The notes beneath the pieces were generated by a model. It was not told the DNA's origin. It made no database searches and saw nothing but the letters and a program-made list of their open reading frames with translations. A stretch of DNA of 64,000 nt from Caryophanales bacterium UBA5026. GTDB lineage: Bacteria; Bacillota_I; Bacilli_A; RF39; UBA660. Shown in pieces: positions 35,340-43,859 of this stretch (positions within the stretch are counted from its first letter, which is position 1; the number at the start of each line of letters is the position of its first letter). The stretch spans positions 4,325 through 68,324 of the forward strand of contig DICM01000002.1 in NCBI GenBank assembly GCA_002416285.1, written 5' to 3'. The position numbers and the translations under genes were made by a program.

Positions 35340-35837
35340 TTAACCCCATATACAAAGATAAACATTTTTATCTGGATCCGTAATATTTTTTGCTTCAAAT
35401 TTTCCCTGAGACATTACTGGTGGAATTACATAAGGAGATGGTCCAAAATGATCTAAACCTAATGCATGTCCCAGTTCATGCATTACAGTTTTAAATCTTT
35501 CATAATATGTCATACTATCAAAATGATATGTATTAAATTGCATAACACCAGAATAACTTGTATATCCTAAAGTACCACTAACTTCATAGTAATCACTCAC
35601 TGTTAAATCGTTTTGTGTAAGCCAAGTATCTTTCTCTATTTTGACTTTTCCATATTTAGTCCATTGATATTGAGCTGATTCAATCATTTTGTACTTACTA
35701 TTGTCTATATAATGAATTTTTTTATCACTGCCTACTAAATTCCAATTTAATTGATATGAACAAGCAGCCTTTGCACTGGGAAATCCAATCATTAAACATC
35801 CAAAAATTAATATAGAATAAATTAAAAGTTTCCTCAT
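35340..35837 (-). CDS. Secreted matrixin-like zinc metalloprotease
   Basis: 165 residues. Signal peptide with cleavage near AKA (residue 24). The zinc motif is HELGHALGLDH (His120, Glu121, His124, His130) with a Gly after the third His, and VMSQG (Met142) as the Met-turn; this is the metzincin/matrixin arrangement. IESAQYQWTKYG matches the first helix of matrixins. No propeptide cysteine switch is seen. It would act outside the cell on protein targets. ATG 35837 has GGAAGGATGG upstream; earlier in-frame starts lack a signal peptide. Confidence 0.87.
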   Translation of the reverse strand: MRKLLIYSILIFGCLMIGFPSAKAACSYQLNWNLVGSDKKIHYIDNSKYKMIESAQYQWTKYGKVKIEKDTWLTQNDLTVSDYYEVSGTLGYTSYSGVMQFNTYHFDSMTYYERFKTVMHELGHALGLDHFGPSPYVIPPVMSQGKFEAKNITDPDKNVYLCIWG

Positions 35838-36015
35838 ATTTCCATCCTTCCTATTTATACCTTTCATTTTAAAATCTAAAACTAAAAAAGCAGTATTATT
35901 TTGCCATAGGCACATAAATACTGCTTGATACATATAGTATACAGTATATTTTTAATATTGAGAATAGTCTTTTTTGTTTATTTATGATAAAATAAAAATA
36001 TTAGAGGATGATTAT

Positions 36016-36336
36016 ATGAAAAAAATTTTAATTTATGTATTACTTTTTACTTGCTTAATATCTGTTGTAGGATGCACAAAAAATACTAAAGAAGAAGAAG
36101 CTATGATAATGGTTAATGGGAAACTTTACACTAAATCACAAAATGTAATAGATTTAGATACAAATAGCTTAATAGAAATCGGTAAGATTGCTAATATAGT
36201 TAACTCAACCGAATTACCCCAGAAAAACAATCAAGCCAATCGGAAAGATTTTTTAAATGCAACAATATTTGAAAATACAGCTGATTCTGTCATTTTAGAA
36301 TATAATGGATACACCCTATTTACATTAGTAAATTAA
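36016..36336 (+). CDS. Small lipoprotein
   Basis: 106 residues. Lipoprotein signal peptide ending VVGC (lipobox Cys19), then a short acidic linker and a compact beta-rich part (IMVNGKLYTKSQ, VILEYNGYTLFTLVN). The NGKLYT start resembles small exported proteins of unknown role. ATG 36016 follows TTAGAGGATG; an in-frame start at 35974 would spoil the signal peptide. Divergent from the metalloprotease operon. Confidence 0.75.
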   Translation: MKKILIYVLLFTCLISVVGCTKNTKEEEAMIMVNGKLYTKSQNVIDLDTNSLIEIGKIANIVNSTELPQKNNQANRKDFLNATIFENTADSVILEYNGYTLFTLVN

Positions 36337-36342
36337 CGAAAA

Positions 36343-36386
36343 ACAAAAACAACCTTTTTGCAATAGCAATAGGTTGTTTTTGTTTT
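36343..36386. terminator. Terminator after lipoprotein gene
   Basis: Arms ACAAAAACAACCT and AGGTTGTTTTTGT with T-rich tail. Confidence 0.8.
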
Positions 36387-36404
36387 AACCGTGGCACGTT
36401 TTGT

Positions 36405-36545
36405 TTTTGCTTTAGCAAAAATGAAAGTGGCGATAGACTTTTGATAAAGTAACAATGTTACTTTATCTTAATATAATTTTTGCATAACGATTAATCGCAA
36501 AAATTATTGGGAAAGGGGGTATCAAAAGGGTTCTCCCTTTCCATA
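36405..36545. repeat. Cluster of inverted repeats (possible oriT or replication-origin remnant)
   Basis: Four inverted repeats in 140 bases: TTTTTGC/GCAAAAA near 36406-36420; arms GATAAAGTAACA and TGTTACTTTATC with a single central base (36443-36467); ATAATTTTTGC/GCAAAAATTAT around 36473-36506; and GGAAAGGG/CCCTTTCC around 36511-36541. The last overlaps the start-less frame on the minus strand. Spacing and symmetry resemble transfer origins or replication origins of small mobile elements. That identity is inference. Confidence 0.5.
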
Positions 36546-36637
36546 TCAATTTTTTTCTTTAGTTCTTCACTAAATTGTAATTCTTTAGTTTCCATTGTTA
36601 ACATATCATCGCCCAACCTTTCTTTTTCATAACAAAA
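36491..36637 (-). pseudogene. Truncated gene end at the island border
   Basis: On the minus strand a frame reads from inside the att-like repeat into YEKERLGDDMLTM, continues through ELQFSEELKKKID and ends NPFDTPFPNNFCD and TAA at 36491. It looks like the C terminus of a protein cut at the repeat. A short internal start (ATG 36604 or 36595, 34-37 residues) is possible but has only a weak ribosome site. The parent gene is not recognised. Confidence 0.4.
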
Positions 36638-36707
36638 AAACTAACCATTTCTAGTTAGTAGTCTATTGCAATACTCTAAAAGTTAGAGTAACAAACAATC
36701 TGGTGCC
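36630..36707. repeat. Right direct repeat of tRNA-Thr island (att-like)
   Basis: 78-base copy of the repeat at 34522-34598; here it is contiguous with the full tRNA-Thr and covers its last bases plus its terminator hairpin (ACTAAC/GTTAGT with T7 on the minus strand). Confidence 0.85.
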
Positions 36708-36774
36708 GGGTGTAAGAATCGAACTTACGGCTAATCATTACGAGTGACTTGTTTTACCACTAAACTAAACCGGC
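36701..36774 (-). tRNA. tRNA-Thr (CGT)
   Basis: Minus strand, 74 nt. Acceptor GCCGGTT against ACCCGGC-type 3' strand, anticodon stem AGTCA/TGATT around loop CTCGTAA (anticodon CGT), T arm GTAAG/CTTAC with TTCGATT, encoded CCA. Its 3' end and terminator are duplicated 2.1 kb away. Confidence 0.93.
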
Positions 36775-36892
36775 ATTTCTTAAATATTATATCATAACTG
36801 CAAAAAAAGGGAACTATTCCACTCGAAAAAAATAAAAAAACATCGAAATATGTTATAATAAAAAAAATAATGATGAACAAAAGGAGTAGAAT

Positions 36893-37576
36893 ATGGATCG
36901 TTTTATGAGGCTTGAATTATTAATTGGAAAAGAAAAAAGGGATAAGTTAAAACAATCTCACGTCTTAGTAGTAGGACTTGGTGGAGTAGGAGGATATGTG
37001 GTAGAATCCCTTGCTCGCTCTGGAATTGGAAAACTTACTTTGATAGATTTTGATATTATCGACATTACCAATAGTAATCGTCAAGTCATTGCTGTAACCT
37101 CTACAATTGGAAAGTCTAAAGCAACATCTTGGAAAGAACGTATCTTAGATATTAATCCAGAAGCAGAAGTAATCATTCATGAGGTACGATTGACAAAGGA
37201 TAATGTTGAAGATTATATTAATCCTTCCACCGATGCTATTATCGATGCTTGTGATACATTGGAAGTCAAAAAAGAACTAATAAGATATTCTTTAAAAAAC
37301 AATAAATTAAGTATTACTGTAACTGGAACTGCTTTAAAAAAAGATCCAAGTAAATTAGAGGTTATGGAGCTACAAAAAACCGCCTATGATCCAATTGCTA
37401 GAGAATTAAGAAAAATGGTAAAATTAGAGTTTCCAAAACGTAAATTAATGGTAGTTTGTAGTACCGAATCACCGATGAAGAGGGTAACTGAGTCACTTCC
37501 ATCAGCCGTTTTTGTTCCAAGTGTTGCTGGAATTTTAGCTGCAAACTATATCTTTAAAAAATTGATAGGAGAGTGA
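36893..37576 (+). CDS. tcdA: tRNA threonylcarbamoyladenosine dehydratase (ThiF/E1-like)
   Basis: 227 residues. RLELLIGKEKRDKLKQSHVLVVGLGGVGGYVVESLARSGIG carries the ATP-binding G-x-G-G-x-G; LTLIDFDIIDITNSNRQ is the E1-like substrate loop; AIIDACDTLEVK and VCSTESP follow. The start R-L-x-x-L-I/G and length match TcdA, which cyclises t6A37 of tRNA. RBS AGGAG before ATG 36893. Confidence 0.92.
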   Translation: MDRFMRLELLIGKEKRDKLKQSHVLVVGLGGVGGYVVESLARSGIGKLTLIDFDIIDITNSNRQVIAVTSTIGKSKATSWKERILDINPEAEVIIHEVRLTKDNVEDYINPSTDAIIDACDTLEVKKELIRYSLKNNKLSITVTGTALKKDPSKLEVMELQKTAYDPIARELRKMVKLEFPKRKLMVVCSTESPMKRVTESLPSAVFVPSVAGILAANYIFKKLIGE

Positions 37577-37580
37577 TATC

Positions 37581-38123
37581 ATGACAACGATTACAAGAGA
37601 AATGGAAAAACAAATCAAGGCTATGCGTGGTAGCATTCTTGGTATTAATTTGAATTCTAATATGATAGAAAGTCTTAAAAAAAATGAGAACATTACGAGT
37701 TGCAACCTTTTAGAGAACGATGGTATTGGACTTTTTAAAGGGAGAAATCGTAAATCAAAAAAGGGTAAATCAGAACGTGTAACATTAAAAAGATTAATAA
37801 AACGATTTGGAAATAAGTCTCACGATTTTTTAATTGCAGACATTAAAACGATTAATTCATATAAGAAACTATTTATGAAAGACAGTATTAATTTAACAAC
37901 GACTAAAGTTTATTTGTATATTGAGGAGGACTTTGATGAAAGTCATTTAGTTGCAATGTACAAACGTTATACAGATGTCGAAATAATTGAATGTAAAGAT
38001 GGCAAGATTTTAAAAATAGAGACCGAAAATATTAAGACCAATTATATTTTAGACAAAGTATATTTTGTGGTTGATATAGTTTGGGATTTGTTTGATTTAA
38101 TTAGTGATGTTTTAGTAAAATAA
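37581..38123 (+). CDS. Hypothetical protein, 180 aa
   Basis: Not recognised. Soluble. ITREMEKQIKAMRGSILGINLNSNMIESLKKN looks like the start of a Rossmann-type domain of uncharacterised small Bacillota proteins; HDFLIADIKTIN, VYLYIEED and VEIIECKDGKILKIE are alternating strands. A basic loop (GRNRKSKKGKSERVTLKR) could bind RNA. It follows tcdA by four bases with GGAGAGTG upstream and is surely co-transcribed with it. Confidence 0.7.
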   Translation: MTTITREMEKQIKAMRGSILGINLNSNMIESLKKNENITSCNLLENDGIGLFKGRNRKSKKGKSERVTLKRLIKRFGNKSHDFLIADIKTINSYKKLFMKDSINLTTTKVYLYIEEDFDESHLVAMYKRYTDVEIIECKDGKILKIETENIKTNYILDKVYFVVDIVWDLFDLISDVLVK

Positions 38124-38256
38124 TTTTAAGCAGTATGATTAGGAAGATGTATAATTTATGTTTTAAACACTGTGTATGAGTTGTAAATAGGATATCTTTT
38201 TCTATTCTAAAAAAATAATTTATGCTATAATGAAAAAAACAAAAAGGAGTCATTAT

Positions 38257-39096
38257 ATGAAAGAAAAATTAATATTAGTTGCAAAAGGCTTTATTATTGG
38301 AATTGCCAATATTATTCCAGGTGTAAGTGGTGGCACTTTAGCAATCACACTTGGAATTTATGAAAAATTAATTGAAGCAATTAGCCATTTTTTATCAAAC
38401 TTTAAAGAGAATATAAAATTTTTAGTTCCAGTTGGATTGGGAATTATATTGTCATTATTATTACTATCAAATGTAATAGGATACTCACTAGATCATTTTC
38501 CTGTTCCGACTGTATTCTTCTTTATCGGACTTATCCTTGGTGGAATACCAATGTTAATGAAAAAAGTAAAAGGAGAATATCAAAAAACAAGTAATTTGAT
38601 CATTTTCTTAATTATGTTTGTCGCAGTAGCTTCATTTGCCTTTTTGAAATCAGGAAGTAATGTTGTTTCTTTTGAAAATATGGATTTAATGAAGTATATA
38701 ATGTTATTTGTCGCTGGAGTAATCGCTGCTGGAACGATGGTAATACCTGGAATTAGTGGCTCATTCATGCTTATGCTGATGGGTTATTATGAACCGATTA
38801 TCAATACCATTCGCAGTCTTACACATTTAGAAAATATTGCAGGTAACATTTTGATATTATTCCCATTTGGAATCGGAGTTTTAATCGGTATCATTTTAGT
38901 AGCAAAAATAATTGAATACTTACTCAAAAAATTTGAAATTAAAACTTATTTTGCAATTTTAGGTTTTGTTCTTGCCTCTATTATTTCCATTTTAATGGGA
39001 CTGGGGGATACCAATATTACTGTGTTAAATACCATTATTGGATTGCTATTTGGTTTTATTGGATTTGTTATCGCATATATATTAGGAGAAAAGTAG
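38257..39096 (+). CDS. DUF368 undecaprenyl-phosphate translocase (PopT-like)
   Basis: 279 residues, about eight membrane helices in two halves, each with a P-G-x-S-G motif: GIANIIPGVSGGTLAITLGIYEKLIEAI near the N terminus and GTMVIPGISGSFMLMLMGYYEPI near residue 170. These re-entrant motifs define DUF368, shown in recent work to return undecaprenyl phosphate to the inner leaflet for reuse in wall and polymer synthesis. AAAAAGGAG stands before ATG 38257; the frame is open nine codons upstream. Confidence 0.92.
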   Translation: MKEKLILVAKGFIIGIANIIPGVSGGTLAITLGIYEKLIEAISHFLSNFKENIKFLVPVGLGIILSLLLLSNVIGYSLDHFPVPTVFFFIGLILGGIPMLMKKVKGEYQKTSNLIIFLIMFVAVASFAFLKSGSNVVSFENMDLMKYIMLFVAGVIAAGTMVIPGISGSFMLMLMGYYEPIINTIRSLTHLENIAGNILILFPFGIGVLIGIILVAKIIEYLLKKFEIKTYFAILGFVLASIISILMGLGDTNITVLNTIIGLLFGFIGFVIAYILGEK

Positions 39097-39116
39097 GCAT
39101 ATGGCCTCTTTTTTCA
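39085..39116 (+). terminator. Terminator after DUF368 gene
   Basis: AAAAG-TAGGC / GGCCT-CTTTT stem with T6 tail overlapping the stop. Confidence 0.55.
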
Positions 39117-39175
39117 AAAAAAAGTAGGAAACAAAACGGATGTTTGATATAATAAATAATAAAGAGGTGATTGCT

Positions 39176-40333
39176 ATGTTTCGTAAAGAAGGAAAAGACA
39201 AACAACTTGATGTAAGATCTTTGAATGATCTATTACATCTATCAAATCAAATTTTACGAATTGCCTATATATTTTTGATTATAGGTGCGATTTATGTAGT
39301 AACAATTATTATGAAAGAATGGAATGTCAAACCGACTATTATTATTTTGTTAAAGACGTTAGCACCACTATTCATCGGATTATTTATAGCTTGGCTATTT
39401 GATCCTTTTGTTCGTTATTTACAGAAAAAAGGAATTAAAAGAAGTTTGGGAACGGCGATTACCTACATCCTATTTTTAGGATTTCTAGCGCTTGTTATCG
39501 GTTCAATTATTCCTGTATTATCTGATCAGATTAATGATTTTGTAAAAACGATTCCAACTGTATTTGACACTGTCAAAAATTGGATTGATGTTGCTTTTGA
39601 TAAATTCAAGAATATCGACAATTTTGATGCGGCGAATATGCAAGCACAATTATCAAAAAAAATCGAAGCTTTCGGTACGAATTTAACAGACTCTCTTCCA
39701 GAACTTACAGTGAACTTTATTAAAACATTCTTTTCTTGGGCTGGAACATTCTTAATTGGATTAATTATTGGATTTTATTTATTGATTAGTTTTAATAATG
39801 CAAATGATTTGATAATTACATTACTTCCAAACAGGATGCGAAAGGAAGCAAAAGAACTAATCTATCAAGTAAATGGAACTTTAAGAAAATTTGTCCAAGG
39901 TGCATTGGCAGATTCAACTTTGATATTTTTAGTATCATCTTTCGGCCTTTGGCTTTGTGGATTAAGAGCACCATTATTATTTGGATTATTCTGTGGGATC
40001 ACTAATGTTATTCCCTATGCAGGGCCATATATTGGTGGCGCACCAGCAGTTATTGTTGGATTTTCACAAAGTCCAACAATTGGAATCTGTGCTTTAGTAA
40101 CAATCGTTATCATTCAGTTTTTAGAAGGAAACTTCTTGCAACCTTTAATCATGAGTAAAACAACAAAACTACATCCTGTAACCATTATTTTAGGACTTTT
40201 AGTATTTGGCTACTTTTTTGGGATATTTGGAATGGTTATTTCAACACCAATTATTGGTGCATGTAAAGCGATATTCTTTTTCTTCGATGAAAAGTATCAT
40301 TTGTTAAACTACAATAATGAGGAGGTTGATTAA
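39176..40333 (+). CDS. AI-2E family transporter (PerM/YdbO-like)
   Basis: 385 residues, seven to eight membrane helices. LAPLFIGLFIAWLFDPFVRYLQKKGIKRSLGTAITY, SWAGTFLIGLIIGFYLLI and the C-terminal GLFCGITNVIPYAGPYIGGAPAVIVGF and GNFLQPLIMSKTTKLHPVTIIL are the family motifs. Members export signalling molecules, amino acids or act as ion/proton antiporters; substrate unknown. AAGAGGTG lies before ATG 39176; an upstream in-frame ATG 39140 has no ribosome site. Confidence 0.92.
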   Translation: MFRKEGKDKQLDVRSLNDLLHLSNQILRIAYIFLIIGAIYVVTIIMKEWNVKPTIIILLKTLAPLFIGLFIAWLFDPFVRYLQKKGIKRSLGTAITYILFLGFLALVIGSIIPVLSDQINDFVKTIPTVFDTVKNWIDVAFDKFKNIDNFDAANMQAQLSKKIEAFGTNLTDSLPELTVNFIKTFFSWAGTFLIGLIIGFYLLISFNNANDLIITLLPNRMRKEAKELIYQVNGTLRKFVQGALADSTLIFLVSSFGLWLCGLRAPLLFGLFCGITNVIPYAGPYIGGAPAVIVGFSQSPTIGICALVTIVIIQFLEGNFLQPLIMSKTTKLHPVTIILGLLVFGYFFGIFGMVISTPIIGACKAIFFFFDEKYHLLNYNNEEVD

Positions 40334-40900
40334 GTGGTTGAACTAGAAAAAAGAGACCCTATTATTTACGTTTTGGCAGGTCAAGCTCGTAGTGGGAAAG
40401 ATAGTAGTGTAGGCTTTTTAAAAGAATATTATGAGAAACTAGGAAAGAAAGTCAAGCAGTTAGAATTTAAGCATTATTTAGTGGAATACACCAAAGCAAT
40501 GACCGACTGGAATGGCGACCTCGATAATAAACCACGTGAAGTTTTAAATTATATTGGAACCGATATTATTCGTACTCAAATTGATGAGAGATTTTTTATT
40601 AAAAGAACTTTAGAAGATATTTTAGTTTATTCTTATCATTTTGATGTTATGATTATATCAGACTCTCGTTTTCCAATTGAAATTGAGAGTATTAAAGAGG
40701 TATATCCAGAAGCAATCTCCGTTCACTTGATAAGAGAAATTGACGGAATACTTAACGAAAATGAGAAAAAACATGCAGTTGAAACGAGTTTAATTGGATA
40801 TCAAAATTATGACTATACCGTTTTCAATGATGGAACATTAGATGATTTAAAAGAAAAAATAATTAATATAGCAAAAGAGGTAAAACAAAATGAACATTAA
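40334..40900 (+). CDS. P-loop nucleotide kinase-like protein
   Basis: 188 residues. YVLAGQARSGKDSSVGFLK is a Walker A (G-x-x-x-x-G-K-D/S) at the N terminus; YIGTDIIRTQIDERFFIKR and VMIISDSRFPIEIESIK resemble the substrate part of deoxynucleoside-monophosphate kinases and phage dNMP kinases; VHLIRE supplies the lid arginine. It may be a nucleotide or dephospho-CoA kinase relative. GTG start directly after the transporter stop; ends 11 bases inside alaS. Confidence 0.75.
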   Translation: MVELEKRDPIIYVLAGQARSGKDSSVGFLKEYYEKLGKKVKQLEFKHYLVEYTKAMTDWNGDLDNKPREVLNYIGTDIIRTQIDERFFIKRTLEDILVYSYHFDVMIISDSRFPIEIESIKEVYPEAISVHLIREIDGILNENEKKHAVETSLIGYQNYDYTVFNDGTLDDLKEKIINIAKEVKQNEH

Positions 40901-42638
40901 GGATTTATATATTGACTTTTTCGTAAGTAAGGGACATGTGCAAATCCCATCTGCACCGATTATTCCTGAAAATGATCCGACTGTACTTTTTAATACAGCA
41001 GGAATGCAACCTTTAAAACCATATTTACAGGGAGAACCTCATCCACTTGGTAGACGTTTAACAGATTTCCAAAAATGTTTACGTATGGATGATCTAGAAG
41101 AAGTAGGTGATACAACGCACCACACCTTCTTTGAAATGTTAGGTAATTGGTCTTTAGGTGATTATTTTAAAGAGGAATCGATAAAATGGAGTTTTGAATT
41201 TTTAACATCTGTTTTAAAAATCCCAGTTGAAAAATTAGCTGTTACGGTATTCGAAGGAAATGATATGGTAGAACGTGATGAAGAGTCTGCTAATATTTGG
41301 ATGAGTTTAGGAATTCCAAAAGATCGTATCAGTTATCTTGGAGTAGAGGATAATTGGTGGCCAAATATGGAACTACTAGGACCTTGTGGACCAGATACAG
41401 AAATATTCTATTGGCGAGATAATAGTGAAGCGCCAAAGATTCATGATCCAAATGACGAGAGATGGGTAGAAATTTGGAACAATGTATTTATGCAATACAT
41501 CCATTTGGAAGATGGAACATTTGAACCATTAAAACAAAAAAATGTTGATACGGGAATGGGAGTTGAAAGAACTACTGCTATTCTAGAGGGATTCTGTGAT
41601 AATTACGAAAGTAGTATTTGGAAACCAATTATTCGTAAGATTGAAGAATTATCTGGAAAGATTTATTATGAATATCCAAAAGAAATGAGAATTATAGCTG
41701 ATCACATTCGTTCAATTGTTATTGTAGCTGGTGATGATTCCAAGATTTATCCATCCAATAAAGATCAGGGGTATATTTTGCGTCGTTTAATTCGCCGTAC
41801 GATTCGTTATGCAAAACAATTGGATATAGATATGAATTCTGATTTTGATCGTGAATTAGCGCTTATTATTATTGAGGAATATCAGAAATATTATCCAGAA
41901 CTAGAACGAAATCAGGATCATATCTTAGAAGTTCTAGCTCTTGAAAAGAAGAAGTTTGCAAGAACTCTTGAAAAAGGATTAAAAGAATTTGAACGTTTTA
42001 TCAAGGATCATGATATGGTTGATGGTTTTACTGCCTTCCATCTATATGATACTTATGGATTTCCAATTGAATTTACAGAGGAACTTGCTCATGAACAAGG
42101 CATAAAAATAGACATTGATGGATTTAAAAAACATTTTGAAGAACATCAAGAAAAATCAAGAGTAGGGGCAGAACAGAAATTTAAAGGTGGACTATCTAGT
42201 AGTAATGATATTAATACTAAATATCATACGGCAACACATTTATTAAATGCGGCTTTAAAAGTTGTATTAGGTGATCATGTTCATCAAATGGGTAGTAATA
42301 TTACAGATGAAAGAATGCGTTTTGATTTTTCTCATCCTACCAAAGTTTCCAAAGAAGAATTGGATAGAACAGAAGCTCTAGTAAACGAATGGATTAGAGA
42401 AGATTTTCCAGTTGTTCGAAAAGAAATGACAAAACAAGAAGCGGTAGAAACTGGTGCTGAAGCAATGTTTATTGATAAATATGGTGATCAAGTAACAGTC
42501 TATCAAATTGATGAAATTTCAAAAGAGTTATGTGGAGGACCACATGTTACTCATACTGGAGAACTTGGACATTTTGAAATTAGAAAAGAAGAAGCTTCTA
42601 GTGCAGGTGTAAGAAGAATCAAAGCAATTTTAAATTAA
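40890..42638 (+). CDS. alaS: Alanyl-tRNA synthetase, compact form without C-Ala domain
   Basis: 582 residues against about 870 for the usual bacterial enzyme. Catalytic core: FFVSKGHVQIPSAPIIPENDPTVLFNTAGM, then DLEEVGDTTHHTFFEMLGNWSLGDYF and the tRNA-recognition domain (IRSIVIVAGDDSKIYPSNKDQGYILRRLIRR). The editing domain is present with HTATH (His446/His450) and CGGPH (Cys548/His552). The chain ends at SSAGVRRIKAILN, right where the C-Ala/oligomerisation domain normally begins. Spellings such as NWSLGDYF and CGGPHVTHTGELGHF match the compact AlaRS of candidate-phyla bacteria and archaea better than Bacillota AlaRS. It is followed by tRNA genes. Confidence 0.93.
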   Translation: MNIKDLYIDFFVSKGHVQIPSAPIIPENDPTVLFNTAGMQPLKPYLQGEPHPLGRRLTDFQKCLRMDDLEEVGDTTHHTFFEMLGNWSLGDYFKEESIKWSFEFLTSVLKIPVEKLAVTVFEGNDMVERDEESANIWMSLGIPKDRISYLGVEDNWWPNMELLGPCGPDTEIFYWRDNSEAPKIHDPNDERWVEIWNNVFMQYIHLEDGTFEPLKQKNVDTGMGVERTTAILEGFCDNYESSIWKPIIRKIEELSGKIYYEYPKEMRIIADHIRSIVIVAGDDSKIYPSNKDQGYILRRLIRRTIRYAKQLDIDMNSDFDRELALIIIEEYQKYYPELERNQDHILEVLALEKKKFARTLEKGLKEFERFIKDHDMVDGFTAFHLYDTYGFPIEFTEELAHEQGIKIDIDGFKKHFEEHQEKSRVGAEQKFKGGLSSSNDINTKYHTATHLLNAALKVVLGDHVHQMGSNITDERMRFDFSHPTKVSKEELDRTEALVNEWIREDFPVVRKEMTKQEAVETGAEAMFIDKYGDQVTVYQIDEISKELCGGPHVTHTGELGHFEIRKEEASSAGVRRIKAILN

Positions 42639-42658
42639 GATAAAATGAATAAAAACTA

Positions 42659-42687
42659 TTGTCGATATAAAAAAATTATGATACAAT
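42659..42687 (+). promoter_or_regulatory. Promoter of tRNA-Val/tRNA-Thr
   Basis: TTGTCG (42659-42664), spacer 17, TACAAT (42682-42687). Confidence 0.75.
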
Positions 42688-42699
42688 GGTTTTGTTCTT

Positions 42700-42776
42700 G
42701 GGGGATTAGCTCAGTTGGTTAGAGCACCTGCCTTACAAGCAGGGGGTCATAGGTTCGAGTCCTATATCCCCCACCA
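42700..42776 (+). tRNA. tRNA-Val (TAC)
   Basis: Acceptor GGGGGAT/ATCCCCC, D arm GCTC/GAGC, anticodon stem CCTGC/GCAGG with loop CTTACAA (anticodon TAC), T arm ATAGG/CCTAT, encoded CCA. Confidence 0.97.
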
Positions 42777-42777
42777 T

Positions 42778-42853
<76 letters not shown>

Positions 42854-42866
42854 GTGAATTAACAAA

Positions 42867-42890
42867 CTTGCATTTCTGCAAGTTTTTTCT
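42867..42890 (+). terminator. Terminator of tRNA-Val/Thr unit
   Basis: CTTGCA/TGCAAG stem with TTTC loop and T6 tail. Confidence 0.85.
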
Positions 42891-42983
42891 TTGTTAAAAT
42901 GGGAATCTTATTAGATACTCTATTTGTTTGACATTTTAATACTTTTTTGATAGAATATGCTCTATTCAAAAAAGGGGATTAAT

Positions 42984-43805
42984 ATGGATAAATATTTTAA
43001 ATTGATTGAAGAAAAGAAATTTGAACTTAGTGAACTAATATTGAAAAAAGATCAGTTATTAGAAGAATATGGATATTTAGAAAAAAACAATAATAGCAAG
43101 CATATTAGCAGCCTAGAAAAAGAAATTGAAAGTTTAGAAAAGGAAAAAAGTAAGCTTGAAAAACAAATTCAAAAGAAGAAGAAAAAAAGAGATAAAAGCT
43201 TTGGTTTATTTATTTTTTATTTTGTAATGTTTGGAATCACCATAAATTTTATTTATATTTCTATCGCTTTTATAATATTAGGATTACTTGATGTGATGCC
43301 ATATATTTTAAAAGAATTCGGCTCTAAAGAACAATTGGACAATTTGCTTCGATTGTTTGAAATTATAAAAACGATTAATATAAAAAAACAGGAATTAGCA
43401 AAGGAAAAAATTAAGGAAATCCATGGATCTAAAATAAAAAAGGAGATAAAATCATCAAGGAAACAGCTTAAAAAAATATGCTTATCAATTGAATCGTTGG
43501 AAAATGAGATTAATAGTATTCAATCATTAAGAAATAAAATTATAGAAGGAATATTTGAAAATAATACAATCAATCTCCAAATTAATTCTTCTGTGAATGA
43601 GTATGTAGTTCAAAATAAAATTGAATATCTCAATCTTATACAGATGAATAAAATAGCTCGAGAAGCACTTCTAGGTAATCCAGAAATTGTACAAATTATA
43701 AATATTTCTATGGATAAATGTGTTGAGGAAATTTATAACACTGATACATATAATTCTAGTAAAGAAAACCCAAAACAGAAGATATTAAATAATAAAAACT
43801 TATAA
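42984..43805 (+). CDS. Coiled-coil membrane protein of unknown function
   Basis: 273 residues. A long lysine/glutamate-rich coiled coil (about 8-65, ISSLEKEIESLEKEKSKLEK), two membrane helices in a hairpin (about 70-108, SFGLFIFYFVMFGITINF and ISIAFIILGLLDVMPYIL), then a second coiled coil (about 125-185). No recognised enzyme domain. AAAGGGG before ATG 42984; open to 42957. It may be a structural or scaffold protein of the envelope; that is a guess. Confidence 0.65.
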   Translation: MDKYFKLIEEKKFELSELILKKDQLLEEYGYLEKNNNSKHISSLEKEIESLEKEKSKLEKQIQKKKKKRDKSFGLFIFYFVMFGITINFIYISIAFIILGLLDVMPYILKEFGSKEQLDNLLRLFEIIKTINIKKQELAKEKIKEIHGSKIKKEIKSSRKQLKKICLSIESLENEINSIQSLRNKIIEGIFENNTINLQINSSVNEYVVQNKIEYLNLIQMNKIAREALLGNPEIVQIINISMDKCVEEIYNTDTYNSSKENPKQKILNNKNL

Positions 43806-43859
43806 AATATTGTTAATTAAAATGATAAATAGGTATTCTTATAATGGCATGGTGATAAT

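Noticed and set aside
34801..35933. Possible IS element between the direct repeats
   Set aside because: No transposase and no terminal inverted repeats; the flanking repeat contains a tRNA end, which fits site-specific integration.
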